Assembly (NCBI GenBank): GCA_000697475.1
Contig: JNEU01001176.1
Location: 62,001 to 126,000 of the forward strand
Source: Lichtheimia corymbifera B2541
Lineage: Eukaryota; Mucoromycota; Mucoromycetes; Mucorales; Lichtheimiaceae
DNA length: 64,000 nt
Reading direction: 5' to 3'
Part shown: piece after piece, positions 24,589 to 35,992 of the stretch
How positions within the stretch are numbered: position 1 is the first letter of the stretch
Layout: the number at the start of each line of letters is the position of its first letter
Notes under the pieces: generated by a model
Told to the model about the DNA's origin: nothing
Databases searched by the model: none
What the model saw: only the letters and a program-made list of their open reading frames with translations
Made by a program: the position numbers and the translations under genes

Positions 24589-25936
24589 TTATAATCCTTC
24601 AAGTGCCAACGCATCCAACGTCCGACTAATCATCTCGGCTTCACCCGTAGTACTATCCACCATCATGATGCCATCACCACCTTCAGGCTCGTAATATCCG
24701 TCTTCAGTATCACGTTGATCGTGGCCAAGGCGATTATAGTATTCCACTTGATCTAAGCCATCCATCATGACCCCATCCACATCAACGTCGACGTCCACCA
24801 AATATCTGTCTCTTCCGGGACTATCATAAGCGGCACCAGCATCTTTGCTTTCGCGACGTTCCGTGCTTACAATCCGTGATGATGGTACAAAGCCAAGATC
24901 ATCAGATCCAGCAAGTGATGGTGGTTTGGTATGTGTGGGGATATCCGATTCAGAGCTTGGAGAACGATGTGGATGATGACGACCCGAAGGTAAAGAAGGA
25001 TCCAATAGATTGTCCAATAAATCTAAAGTACGCTTAAATAAGATCCCATCATCCCTTATGTATGAACACCTTTTCCAACCTACCATTCTTTCGTCTTTTA
25101 TAGTAATCTTCCTTTTCCTTCTCCATCTTCTCCTTTCGATTCTTGATTTCACGTTCTTCTTCAGTCATCATTTCAGGATTGAGAAACTTGAGTCGTAGAC
25201 ATGTATGTTTCCGGAACGAGACGCATCCTCCCCAGAGCCATAATGGTAAGGTACAAGGAATGGTCACTTCAAAGTTGCGGAAATTCTCGACAAATTCAAA
25301 CTCTTCTTGAGCAATCACGTTGGTATGAAGGTATCTGTAGTAACAAAACATGAGAAATTCATATCACTTTTGATCCACACACACACACTCCTTCGTTTCT
25401 TACCTTGAGAATTCGCTCATAGCACTGGATGTGCTCCACATTTGTAATTTCCGCATGCACGCTACCACTAAACCCGTGACATCGGCTCCATCAAGACAAT
25501 GCAAATACAATGGATGGTTGGCGGGATCGATGATAATCTATTCAGGAAGCTGTGAGTCAATGCATGTATATATACATTGTGCATATGATCCTACACATAC
25601 CTGCAATGCCATCAATGTCTTGTTATAACTAAGAGGGATGTTGTCTTCCTTCATCTTGTCCACGTTGATATGGATCATGGAAATGCCATGCTGCTCACAA
25701 AACTCGTGCATTTCAGGTGTCAGCTTGTTCGGAATGAGCGAGAGAATGGTCTTCAACCGTAATCTAAGTTGTGATGGGTATGAGCCTTTTTGACATTGGG
25801 TTGGTCTTTAGGCTCACGTCTCTCACCTTTTAAGGAATCGCATGTTGCGTGCTTTAGGATAGCCACCACGGAACAGACCATCTTCCACAATGGCATAACG
25901 AAATGGGGGTATCAGGCTCGGCAGTTTTGCTGTCAT
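24589..25936 (-). CDS. OCA6: Siw14/Oca6-like phosphatase-fold protein, 363 aa
   Basis: Exons in coding order: 25827-25936, 25601-25763, 25404-25537, 25084-25334 and 24589-25022. The N-terminal 150 residues fit the Y_phosphatase2 group: FRYAIVEDGLFRGGYPKARN, RLKTILSLIP, INVDKMKEDNIPLSY and the signature YLHCLDGADVTGLVVACMRK. The P-loop cysteine is present, but the CX5R arginine is replaced (C-LDGAD-V), so classic cysteine-phosphatase catalysis is doubtful. I recall Oca6 relatives also having altered loops. A WLWGGCVSF segment near residue 170 is followed by a Lys/Glu-rich helix and an acidic, Asp-rich C-terminal half with no known domain. Siw14 itself hydrolyses inositol pyrophosphates; this protein may be a non-catalytic relative. 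Confidence 0.82.
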
Positions 25937-26318
25937 TGAAGGAGTGGCAAGAAAAGAGAAGAGCTGAGTATAATATCTTGTTGGATCGCTTTGCTTTCTC
26001 TCGCCCACGTGACACAAGGCACAATGTCGTCAGCTCCCCTTTGCATACACCACTATTCTTCACCAGACATATCTCGCCCTCAATATACAATTATCCTTGA
26101 GCATTCATCCACGAATAAAGGTCTATAGCGGTTTATTATTCAACCATTGCTTGATGATGCTTTATAACTTCTGGTTATGTAAACTACACGTCTATCTCTA
26201 TACTTCACCTGGTAGCTAATAGCCACTTTTTCCCATTCCCAGCTTTTGCCAAATCCATTTGATGGGATCTATGTGCGTGCTCCAGACATTCATCTCCATC
26301 ATTCACTTTTCTTGATCT

Positions 26319-26434
26319 GAGCTGACTTGACTGAGATACACCCAAACAATGAGTACATCTATCAATATACAGTATACGTTCGTTGTCTCAGCGGGTATAC
26401 TCATTGTTTGATCGTAGCTCAGTCAAATCAGCTC
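26319..26434. repeat. Short imperfect inverted repeat (MITE-like hairpin)
   Basis: Arm 26319-26356 (GAGCTGACTTGACTGAG ... AAACAATGAGTA) pairs with 26397-26434 read on the other strand, around a loop of about 40 nt. About 85 percent of arm positions match by eye. Confidence 0.75.
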
Positions 26435-26632
26435 GGACCAAGAAAGTTGAATGATGGAGATGAATGTCTGGAGAACGCACATCGATCCCACCAAGTGAGT
26501 TTGACGAGAGCTGGGAAAAAGAAAAGGTACATATTAGCTACCAATGTATGCTTTGGAAACGAAGTATGGGTACCTGTGATGCATTGATCCTTCAACTTGT
26601 ATCTGATAGGCTGGGTTACACAAACACGCCTC

Positions 26633-27147
26633 TCTGCATCTTCGGCTCTATCAGGGTCTGGCTGGTTGACAATGAGCAAAGAGCACTTTTGTATGATATC
26701 ATGATTATAGCACATGTAAAACATAAAGGTGCCCATAACTAAAAATTCTATAATGAAGCGTGGGGTCTTCAATCGAACAAAGTTGCGCGGCGGGGTCAAG
26801 CGCACCTTGTGTAGAAGTTTCACGATCGTCGTGGCCAATCTCAGATTCACCCAATGTCACCACCTGCCTCGTCGAAAAAAAATTCCAGAGGTCGAACTCG
26901 ATTCACTTTGGCTGGTGGTGACATTGGATGAATCTGAGATTGGCCACGACGATCGTGAAACTTTCACACAAGGTGCGCTTCACCCCGCCGCGCAACTTTG
27001 TTCGATTGAGGACCCCACACTTCATTGTAGAATTTTTAGTTATGGGCACCTTTATGTTTTACATATGCTTTATGCGTGATGCTATATGACAAGTGGTCTT
27101 TGTTCATTGTCAAGTAGGTAGACCCCGATAGAGCCGAAGATGCGGAC
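26633..27147. repeat. Long inverted repeat with arms of about 235 bp
   Basis: The left arm 26633-26867 and right arm 26909-27147 are reverse complements with few mismatches, around a loop of about 41 nt. Inner parts are nearly identical, for example GGCCAATCTCAGATTCA on the left and its complement on the right. The outer parts (CATCTTCGGCTCTATC versus GATAGAGCCGAAGATG) have diverged more. Each arm contains the TGTAAAACATAAAGGTGCC block and one unit of the neighbouring tandem family. No transposase or clear target-site duplication is seen. Confidence 0.9.
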
Positions 27148-27225
27148 GGACTTCTTTGTGCAACACAGCTCATTTGCATGATACTTCACAATGAAAAACA
27201 CCACTCTCCATATTGCATTATGGTT

Positions 27226-27893
27226 ACAGTATATGTAAAAACATAAAGGTGCCTGTATATCTAAACTTTACAATAAAGTGTGGTGCCTTTATGAGACCAA
27301 AATTGATCAGCGGGGCCGAGAGGACCTCCTGACCAAGTTTCATGTTCGGGATGGCCAATATCGGCGGGCGCGGTCCGTTTATCTTATTTATGTTCCCGTC
27401 CAAACATTTGGACCCTGCCATTCAAAATCTTCATAATGAAGTGTGGCATATTTATGGGGACGAAATTGCTCGTCGCGGTCGAAAGTACTTTGCATGAAAT
27501 TTTCAGGCTCGAGATGGGCGATCTCGGGCTTAAGGAGCGTCGACCTTACTTTTGTCATCGTCCATCCTACATTTGGGGCCGCCCGCATTCAAAACTTTTA
27601 TAGTGAAGCCTGCGATTTTTAAATGAATGAAAGTGATCAGCATGAGCCAGCGAACCTTCTGACCAAGTTTCAAGTTCAAAATGGGCAATCCCAAGTTAAT
27701 ACATACTACATCGATAAATGATAAATCCGGCGCGTACCCCATTTCCGACCGCCCATAGTAAACCCCAAATTACGCCCTCCCATTCAAAATTTTTAAATGA
27801 AGTGTGGGTTCTTTAATAAGACAAAGTTGATCAACATGCCGAAGAGCATCTTGTGTGAAAGTTTCAGGTTCGAGAGAGGCAATCATGAGGTCA
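27226..27893 (+). repeat. Diverged tandem repeat array, unit about 160-195 bp
   Basis: Related blocks start near 27262, 27421, 27586 and 27782. Each begins with TTCAAAAnnTTTATAATGAAGTGTGG-like sequence, followed by a GACnAAATTGATCA-like block, then a CTTCTGACCAAGTTTCA-like and a GTTCGAGATGGGCAATCTCGG-like block. The copies are much diverged. The arms of the adjacent long inverted repeat hold two more copies in opposite orientations. Confidence 0.75.
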
Positions 27894-28152
27894 TGGCTTG
27901 ATTTCAGTATGTGTGTATGTACGTCTGACGGTGCCTGACCCATTTGATTTCCACTTCTTCCACTCGCAGCTCACTGCCTCTCCTTCCCATTCTCAACTGT
28001 TGCCCCATTCAAGTACAACCACAACCTGCGAGCGATTGTCCTGCTTCGACCCATCATGTCAATCCTACAACTGCCTTGATCCGATTGTCTTTGACTGGAT
28101 GGCAAATCCATGGCGTGTGCACCCCACTACAACACCCTCGTTTCTTGATACA

Positions 28153-28360
28153 CACCCTCTATTGTGCACTCCTCTACTATGACCAATCGTAGCAGCATTC
28201 ATTGCAGCAGTTGCTATTAGCAATGTCTATTCTCCATTGTCTCAAACAACGTTCACAGCCTTGTCACTCTACTACAGCACTTGCTCTTCCACACCCTCTG
28301 CCACGACCAAACGTAGCAGCCGTTGCTATTATCAATGTCTTTTACTCTATTGTCTCAAGT
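28153..28360 (+). repeat. Local direct duplication of about 90 bp
   Basis: Segments 28153-28245 and 28283-28360 share CACACCCTCT, a GACCAA(T/A)CGTAGCAGC block, TTGCTATTA(G/T)CAATGTCT and ATTGTCTCAA in the same order, separated by indels. Confidence 0.7.
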
Positions 28361-28380
28361 TACTTGCAATAACTTGCTTT

Positions 28381-29020
28381 GATACATACGGTTTCCAATG
28401 GATGGGATGCCATATCAGCTATCAAGTACACCGCAATACAAGCGATCTTCACCCTGTTGAGATGCAATGGAAAACTATGGAAGGATTGACCAGCAGCCGG
28501 ATGGAGAATGGAGAATATCAGCAGCGATCTTCAACCAACATATTGGATGTGATGGATGGATGCAATCAAGTGCAGTGATGAAATATCCTGGAATGTTGCT
28601 TTGGTTACTTGGCGCGTCTTCCGCAGGAACCACCACGTGGATACGGTTGAGGATGATGATGGATTGGATGGATTATATCTTGTCGAAAGGTGCTTTACAG
28701 CCATGGATGTTATTGGAACACTCAAGTCAATGCATGCAGCAGCTATTTTACAATCGTGGATGAAGGATATTTATGACGGCAGCAATCAAGAATATAATGG
28801 CACAGTTATCCCTGTTGACTAGATGTGATTCACCCGTTTACGATTGCTGTTCCCTCACCATACTTAATCGATAAACATCCACATTACTATGTGCTATTCT
28901 TCGACTTTTTCATTGAATTCACCATAAAACTTTAAAAGAGTGTTGTACAATCAGTTCGTATGCGCGAGATGTGGATCACTTGGTTGGTTTCTGGATTGAA
29001 AGGGGGAATAGAAAAATGAA
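28381..29020 (+). mobile_element. Dispersed repeat, copy 1 (forward)
   Basis: This stretch aligns with the reverse complement of 63380-64000. Shared landmarks in order are ATGGGATGCCATATCAGCTA, AGCAGCCGGATGGAGAA, a GATGGATGCAA block, TTGCTTTGGTTACTTGGC, AATGCATGCAGCA-like sequence, TGTGATTCACCCG and TTCTGGATTGAAAGGGG. Two frames stay largely open in both copies (for example ALVTW and LLWLLG), but copy 2 has an in-frame stop where copy 1 has TGG. It is probably a non-autonomous or decayed element; I recognise no enzyme. Confidence 0.7.
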
Positions 29021-29358
29021 GGTTGGAAAGCGAATTATATTGTTATTTAAGATAATAAAGTCGAGAGTGATGATGCTCGACATGGTGCTTGTTACATAAG
29101 TATGATGGTCCATTGTAAGCTTAGTTCACCATGTTCAAGAACGAGTGAGCTGTGATCCAATGTGGTACGAATACATATGAGTGTTTTACTATGAAACTTA
29201 CAGCTAACGCTACCTCATGCAAATTTATATAAGAACAAATCATTCCATACGGGCCATCATAGGCAGGCCTTTCTATACGTAGACAGGGGAAGGATCGATC
29301 ATGCATTTCTCAACCAATAGGATTGGCCCTATCTTCTCAAGTCCCTGTCCCTCGGCTC

Positions 29359-29513
29359 TGTTACACAAACGTATCCCTCACTGCTTCTTTGGCTCTATCA
29401 CGGCTAGCTACATGACAATGAGCAAAGACCTCTTTTTATATAGCATCTCGCTGTAATCATATGTAAAACATAAAGACACCCTTAACTCAAAATTTTACAA
29501 CCAAGTGTGATGG
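29359..29513 (+). repeat. Third copy of the inverted-repeat arm sequence
   Basis: TTACACAAACG, GGCTCTATCACGG, ACAATGAGCAAAGA, CATATGTAAAACATAAAG and an AAAATTTTACAA block occur in the same order and spacing as in 26613-26765, with moderate divergence. Confidence 0.75.
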
Positions 29514-30001
29514 AGCTGTTTACTGCTAATGGATGGTGTCGAGGGCACTATATGCAAAGTGAAGAACCGAGTAAGATGGTACACATCATATACATGTGAC
29601 TTTGCAAAATTGTTTGCATAAGTGGTCTACGTTGGCCTAATAACGAAGATCGATCAAGGTACTATTGCCCTACACTACGCTTATTACTTTATCATCTGCG
29701 TCATGTACGGTCAATAGCCATTTGGGATTACAATGCATTTTCTAATGTTCCAACCATAACTTGTACATATTTATACAGCGTTGCTAGGATAGATGAGGGC
29801 ATTGTTCCTTGAATGCAACCTCGTCCAACTGGCAACGAGTCATTCAAGATCCGCGATTCATGCAAATACTCGGGGATTCAAGTCAAAGTGAGCTCTTCGG
29901 GGAAACAGTGGAGGTCAATCAAGCCACCCAAAATCTTTTTAGCAGGGCAATTCCAGCGCTGCCAGTTGAACCTTCTTTTCCAACCAAGCACTTGTCACGC
30001 C

Positions 30002-30877
30002 ATGTGAGTATTTCTTCATGCACGCCCATTGGAGAGTGTGTCAATGTCACAGACGACGACGAGAAGAGGAGACGTACAACAAGCAAAACAACAACGCTAC
30101 CAACGATACTGACATTGGAACAATGGCATTGGCGACACCTCTATATCTATTATACTCCTTTTCTCTCTCACACTCTGACACATACACACTCTCTCTCTTC
30201 CCACGCACGCGTATTCATTCCAATTCGACTTTTTACTTATATTTGTATATTTATAGGGTCAACTTGCGCAACCAGAAACGCCTCGCAGCCTCTGTCCTCA
30301 ACTGTGGCAAGCGTAAAATTTGGCTCGACCCTAACGAGGTCAATGAAATCTCTAACGCCAACTCCCGTAAGCATCCAAATCACTTTTATAGATCTATATA
30401 CTTCATGTATGATTAACAATATGAATAGGCGCCAACATCCGCAAGCTTGTCAAGGATGGTTTGATCATCCGTAAGCCTGAGATCAGCCAATCTCGTTTCC
30501 GTGTCCGTGAGCGTGCTGCTGCTAAGCGCCTTGGTCGTCACATGGGTCTTGGTAAGAGAAAGGGTACTGCCAATGCTCGTATGTCCCAACAAGTCCTCTG
30601 GATGCGCCGTATGCGTGTTCTCCGTCGTCTTTTGCGCAAGTACCGTGAATCTGGCAAGATCGACAAGCACTTGTACCACGCTCTCTACCTCAAGGCCAAG
30701 GGTAACGGCTTCAAGAACAAGCGTGTCTTGATGGAACACATTCACAAGGCTAAGGCCGAGAAGCTTAGAGCTAAGACTCTTGCTGAACAAGCTGAGGTTC
30801 TCCGTGCTAAGAACAAGGCTCTTCGTGAACGTCGCAAGCAACGTGCCGAGGCTAAGACTGCCGCTGGTGAACAGTAA
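30002..30877 (+). CDS. RPL19: 60S ribosomal protein L19 (eL19), 186 aa
   Basis: Exons 30002-30003, 30257-30366 and 30429-30877. The conserved eL19 start [14 protein letters not shown] directly follows a 253-nt first intron (GTGAG...TATAG), and the only way to supply the initiator Met is AT from 30002-30003 joined to G at 30257. The rest is canonical: [45 protein letters not shown] and [20 protein letters not shown], with a Lys/Glu/Ala-rich C-terminal helix. Codons are strongly biased, as in highly expressed genes. AATAAAAAT at 30892 may be the poly(A) signal. The placement of the two-nucleotide first coding exon is inferred from splice fit. Confidence 0.95.
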
Positions 30878-31068
30878 ACATAACATTGCATCAATAAAAA
30901 TAGCCTTTTCTTCAACAACACACACACATCTCTACATACATAGCATTGTCACACAAGAATTTAAAAGGAAAGGTTGCTATGGTGATGGTTTTGGATACGA
31001 CGATATATCATGTTTGGTTCTCTTTGTTGCGGCTTGGTTCTTTGTTCTTTCCCTTTTTCTTTTGCATC

Positions 31069-34000
31069 ATGGATAACCTTTGCCTAACAACTGCTCTCAA
31101 CTCGTTTACATTACCTGTCAATGCCGAACAGCATCAACCTTTATGGGAAACGATGCAACAAAATGCGTTCTTTTGTCTACAGCGCACAAAGTTTGGCAGA
31201 TTTTCATTTATACACAACGTGGTGGGCACAGTACAGAGCGTGTATGTACATACAGATTGTCATTTAGCATCACCACGTTGACATCTTCTAGCTTGGAAAC
31301 CAGTAAACAGCTACCCTATCGTCTTCTTTACCAATGTGCGGATGGTGCCTGGTGGCAGATTGCTGCTACAGATAATGAAAAAAATGCTAGCATGGTTTGG
31401 ACCTGGATTCAAGGTATGCTTTGTGTGCATCCCCACTGCATGTATATAATAACTCACATTCGTTTCACTGCTCTGTCTTTCTCCCTCAAAAGGAAACTTG
31501 TATCCGTCGCTGAGAATGCTTGATGATGCCGAAAAGGATGAATTCCTCCATATCAAAATCAGCTCTCTTGTGGCACGTAGAGGTTGGTATGACATTGCAT
31601 AGAAAAGACAAACGCTGAATCTTTACATTGATAGATGGGGAAAGCGATAACATAAAAGACCATGAGCATGTAACATCGACCTATTTTCGACATATTTTCG
31701 ACTTGGCCGAGACCGAGCGTCTAGTCAATTGTAACGAAAGAATGATTTCATCGCATTTATCCAAACCCGATTAACGTAGATCCTTTTAGGCTATTCTTGC
31801 GGATACTCGGTAAACTGGTACACTAGTCAAGGATGGCTCTATATCAGTGAAAACTACCTTGGTTTTCATTCGTCGTTTTTGGGTTATGAGACCAAGGTTT
31901 TGATTGAGCACAAGGACGTGGAAATCATTACAAAAGAGAAATCGGGTGTATTTTCCAATGCTATCAAGGTGGTGAGCAAGGACGATGGTGAGACTCAGGC
32001 AAGAATCTCGGGGGCTGTGTTGTATATATGTTGTCATGTCCTACGCTAACATACACTAAATTTAGCATCTCTTTTTAAACCTTCTTGATCGGGACGCGGT
32101 AAGAACCAGATGACCACATTGTTTAGGTGGCCCAAGCCTTTCTCTTTTCCGCCACCTTCGCACACCATGGCGCCAATGCTAAAATTGGATTTGGTTTAGG
32201 TTTACGATGAATTGATACAACTGACCGGGGTTGCCATGCAACGTGTACTCAAAAGTGCAGCTCTAGAATACCACTTGTGTCCTTCCAGTTCCGATTCATG
32301 CAGCACCGCCAACATGAGTGACAGTAGCAACAGCAGCACTACTCGGCGTAACAGTAGCACACAAGCTGGTGCAACCTTCTCCTCACAGCCTCTGAAAAAA
32401 GACCTGGAAGCACAACGCCGAGACGAACATTTTCGATACAAATTCAGATTACCTTGTACCGAGAATTTGCTGCTTTATGTTGGTGCTACACAATTCAACA
32501 ACCCACATCATCCCATTCGCGGTCGCCTGTCACTCTCTTCCGCTTTTTTGGTATTCCATGCTATGGACAATGATTCAACAACGACACAACAGCAATATGA
32601 ATGCGTGATACCACTTTGTGCCATACGACAAATTGATCGCCTTTTGGATATCAGCTTTATGCTTTCCATCAAGATCACCGATTGCCATCAGAATACCACC
32701 AAGTTTTGGTTTGAGCATATGCAAGTATAATCACGTTACCATACGCCATGCATTAATCTAATTGAAGGATTAGTAACAGAGACGAGTATGAAGAAATTTG
32801 GTATCATCTGACAACAAATACACGTCAACAACAAAAGCGCTTCCTAGCAACCTCCGACCATCTTATTGCACGGCTTCCCTCAGAACGTTTACTAAAAAAT
32901 GACATCAACGATGCACCTGATGGTGGGTTGGGGCTATTGTTTGGCTTTCCTGGTGATGAGATAAAGTCGAGAGACAAGGTCAAGATGCAGTTATGGAAGG
33001 ATTACTTTGGAGGTATGATTATGGAGAGGATAAAAAGGACAGCAGACAACTCACCTATTCTCATAGCACACGGCCGCAACTTGATGATAGCCAAGACTCG
33101 CCGATTTTCACAGCTTGTTCATGCAGGGCTACCCAATCGTTTACGGGGTGAGATTTGGGAGATATGCACTGGTTCAATTTACGAGCGTGTCATGAACCCG
33201 AACGTTTACCGAAGCATCCTTTATGAAAACAAGCACAAAAAGTCATCAAGTCTGGAAGAGATCGAAAAGGATTTGACAAGGTAGGTGTCCTAACTTTGTA
33301 CCATCTACTATTGCGATTGCTCAATGATTGTAATATTATGCTATGTGTGAAAATAGATCGCTGCCAGAATACCCAGCCTATCAAACACCAGAAGGCATTG
33401 CTCGTTTACGACGTGTGTTGACAGCGTATTCGTGGAAAAACCCTGAGCTGGGATATTGTCAAGCTATGAATCTGGTGGTATCCGTATTCCTGATGTAAGT
33501 TGCCGTTCACATTATGGTACTCGATTTCGAAAGCTCATATAATGTCATCATCCACAGCTATATGAGCGAAGAACAAGCGTTCTTCATGCTTACAAAGTTA
33601 TGTGAGGACATGCTACCCGGCTACTATGGCCCTTCAATGTATGGCGCTTTATTGGATGAGCATATCTTTGAGGAAATGTTACGGGACGCCATCCCTGATT
33701 TGCATCAACATGTTTCAAAAACTGGGATCCAATTATCCATTTCATGCATGCCTTGGTTCTTGACGCTGTTTGTCAGCTCATCAATGCCGCTCTTATTTGC
33801 ATTTCGGGTGATGGATTGCTTTTTTATGAATGGGCCTCGAGTGCTTTTCCAGATTGGGTAGGTATCCAGGCAACCCATTTACGATTTAAAACATGCAAAA
33901 GCTGATCCCATTGACAACGGGTTGACATATCTATTAGACTAGGTAAGTTTAAATACGCATCATGAGTATACTTACAACTCACCAGCATGTGTGTAGCTAT

Positions 34001-35363
34001 TCTCAAGATAAACAAGGAACTGCTTTTGCAAGCTAATGATGATGGTGCATTTGCCGACGTTCTCAAACACTATCTACAGTCATTACACGAGGTGGTTTAC
34101 TATATGGAAATGGATGATGGCGGTTTGGTAGGAAAAGCAAAATCAATGACAGTAAGTGAATAAGGGGGTTGTTATGCACGATGACATCATTTGTAATGCT
34201 TATTTGACTTTTTTTCCCTCCTTGCCATCATGTAGAAATTTAGCGAGTTGTTGCATGTTGCATTTACCGATTTCTGCCACATTGATGATGATACAGTCAG
34301 GGAGATGCGTCAAAGACATCAGCTCAAAGTCGTTGCCAGTATTGAATCTTCTGCTAAGCGATCCACTATCCGCAACCTCGATACCACAGCAGGTCTCAGT
34401 CCGGATGAGCTCAGCAGTCTCTATGACATCTTCCACAATGTGCAATATTACCATGAAAGCCAAGAAAGCAATATGGACTATGCATGCTTTGAAGCTCTCA
34501 TGGGCAAGCTGACAGCATGGGCCAAAATTTTACCACGTCATGATGATCAGCACGAACGTCAAGATAAGGTTGGCAGGAGTTTTCTGATGCGTTTATTCAA
34601 TTTGTTTGACCGAGGAGGTCGGGGTAGTTTGAGTTTCCAGGCAAGTGTTTATACATGCATTACTACTGTATGCTAACCTGAAGATCTTCATTATGTAGGA
34701 TATCGTGATCGCTCTAGGTGGTATACTCAAAGGAGATCACAACGCACAGATTTCTCTCTTTTTCAAGGCACATGATCCAAATCAGAATGGATATCTTGAG
34801 CGAGAACAAGTATTGCAATTCTCGGAGACCTTGCTTTGGATATTCCGTGATACCCCAGATGAGAGGCCTCTTGACTCTGTGTCCGAATTCCTACGGTGCG
34901 CGTTCATGTATTCTGAAAACAAGGCTCATCGTGTTGAAAAAAGTCTCTCCTTGGCATCATTAAGGTGTGCATGACTCTTTGTGTGTCATGGTTACTGAAT
35001 TAACCATAAAGTTTTGAATATGTGCATAGGATGATTGTCTTGGCAGATGAGCTTTTGATGGACTTTTTCACACGTGGATTTGCAGACTCATTCAAGTTGC
35101 TTGTACACAAGACATCAATATCCAATGCAGAAAAGCGTCGTAGCTTTACTGATATACTGGATGGCCTATTTGCTCTGTCTTCTTATTCAGGAGGCGAATC
35201 AAGATCAAGATTAGGATCCATATCCTCGATGACGTCCTTTAGCAATGGGAAGGAATCAAGTAATAGTGTGATTGTATCATCGCAGCAATTGACACAGGAA
35301 CCACAATCATTGACGAATCAGTCAATTCGATGCAGGGCTCAAAGTAGTGGATATCAGCGGTAG
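31069..35363 (+). CDS. GRAM-TBC-EF-hand Rab GTPase-activating protein (Gyp2/TBC1D9-like), 1099 aa
   Basis: Exons 31069-31241, 31292-31413, 31493-31582, 31635-31730, 31790-31998, 32066-32098, 32200-32720, 32774-33012, 33067-33280, 33357-33494, 33558-33857, 33938-33942, 33997-34151, 34236-34640, 34699-34964 and 35030-35363. Two GRAM domains (about residues 145-250 and 300-415; [20 protein letters not shown] and the end [19 protein letters not shown]) precede a TBC domain (about 495-715; [11 protein letters not shown]). The arginine finger IEKDLTR (Arg codon split by an intron) and glutamine finger GYCQAMN are intact, so it should be an active RabGAP. EF-hand-like segments lie near 885-930 ([12 protein letters not shown]). 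Three introns have GC donors and one exon is only 5 nt. Confidence 0.92.
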
Positions 35364-35992
35364 ATCAAATGTTGTAGTAGTATTAAAGCTTAGAGTTTCC
35401 ATGGTGATGATGATATTATATATATTGCACAGCCTCGGCTGCATGTGGATCAACAGGAAATTGGTAGGTAGTACAGGATTGTGTAACATTAACCAAAAAC
35501 GACATGGCAGAAAGGACTAAAATGGGGGAGAGAAGAACCCATGCAAGGGAGAATGGTGGGGGTGGTGCACAACATGTGTATATAGAAGTAGGTAGCAGTA
35601 GTGCAGATAACATGGTTGCAATACATGAACAATCAACCCCTTTTAACAATCAATGCAATGTATTAGAAAAGGTCCATGCGCGTGTCAGTTGGATCCAGGC
35701 GATGCACACACACACACTCAGATTTAAGGTTTTTTGGATGAGCGGTTACAATCATGAAATAATCCTTCTTTCCTTCTTTCCTTCTTCTTTCTCTTTCCTT
35801 GTTGCATTTATATTCATCTTTCACCCTATACTTTCCCTCACCCCCATTTGCCTCTATAAAAACCTTATTGTCCCCAACGTGGCTGCCAACCGATATCATT
35901 CATCGTGGCAATAAAGGGCAACTCCTTCACTTTCTTTATTTGACCCACATTCGCCTTCAACACAACCAGAACCACCACCCATTACCACCGCC
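35364..35992. other. Intergenic region and RhoGEF leader
   Basis: No gene seen. A CT-rich block (about 35764-35860: TTCTTTCC, TTCTTTCTC, CCCTCACCCCC) followed by CTATAAAAACC (35852) suggests the promoter of the RhoGEF, with a TATA-like element about 135 bp before the ATG. Confidence 0.45.

Larger units (their letters stand above)
25937..30001. other. Four-kilobase repeat-rich island without a supported gene
   Basis: This is the longest gene-free stretch in the window. It contains a small inverted repeat (26319-26434), a long inverted repeat (26633-27147), a diverged tandem array (27226-27893), a local duplication (28153-28360), one copy of a dispersed element (28381-29020) and a further copy of the inverted-repeat arm (29359-29513). 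ORFs are short, overlap in several frames and show no domain. I infer remnants of non-autonomous mobile elements. Confidence 0.7.

Noticed and set aside
26428..26850. 140-codon minus-strand ORF inside the inverted repeat
   Set aside because: It lies in repeat sequence, its complement is also open, and there is no known domain.
29809..30001. Open frame just before RPL19 with a DP-repeat-like sound (QRVIQDPRFMQILGD)
   Set aside because: It has no ATG or partner exon, ends in the RPL19 leader, and the similarity to STI1-type DP segments is too short to trust.
32720..32773. GT donor at CAA|GTATAA for the RabGAP intron
   Set aside because: No acceptor gives the right frame after it; the GC donor GCAAGT two bases earlier joins to [10 protein letters not shown] as expected.
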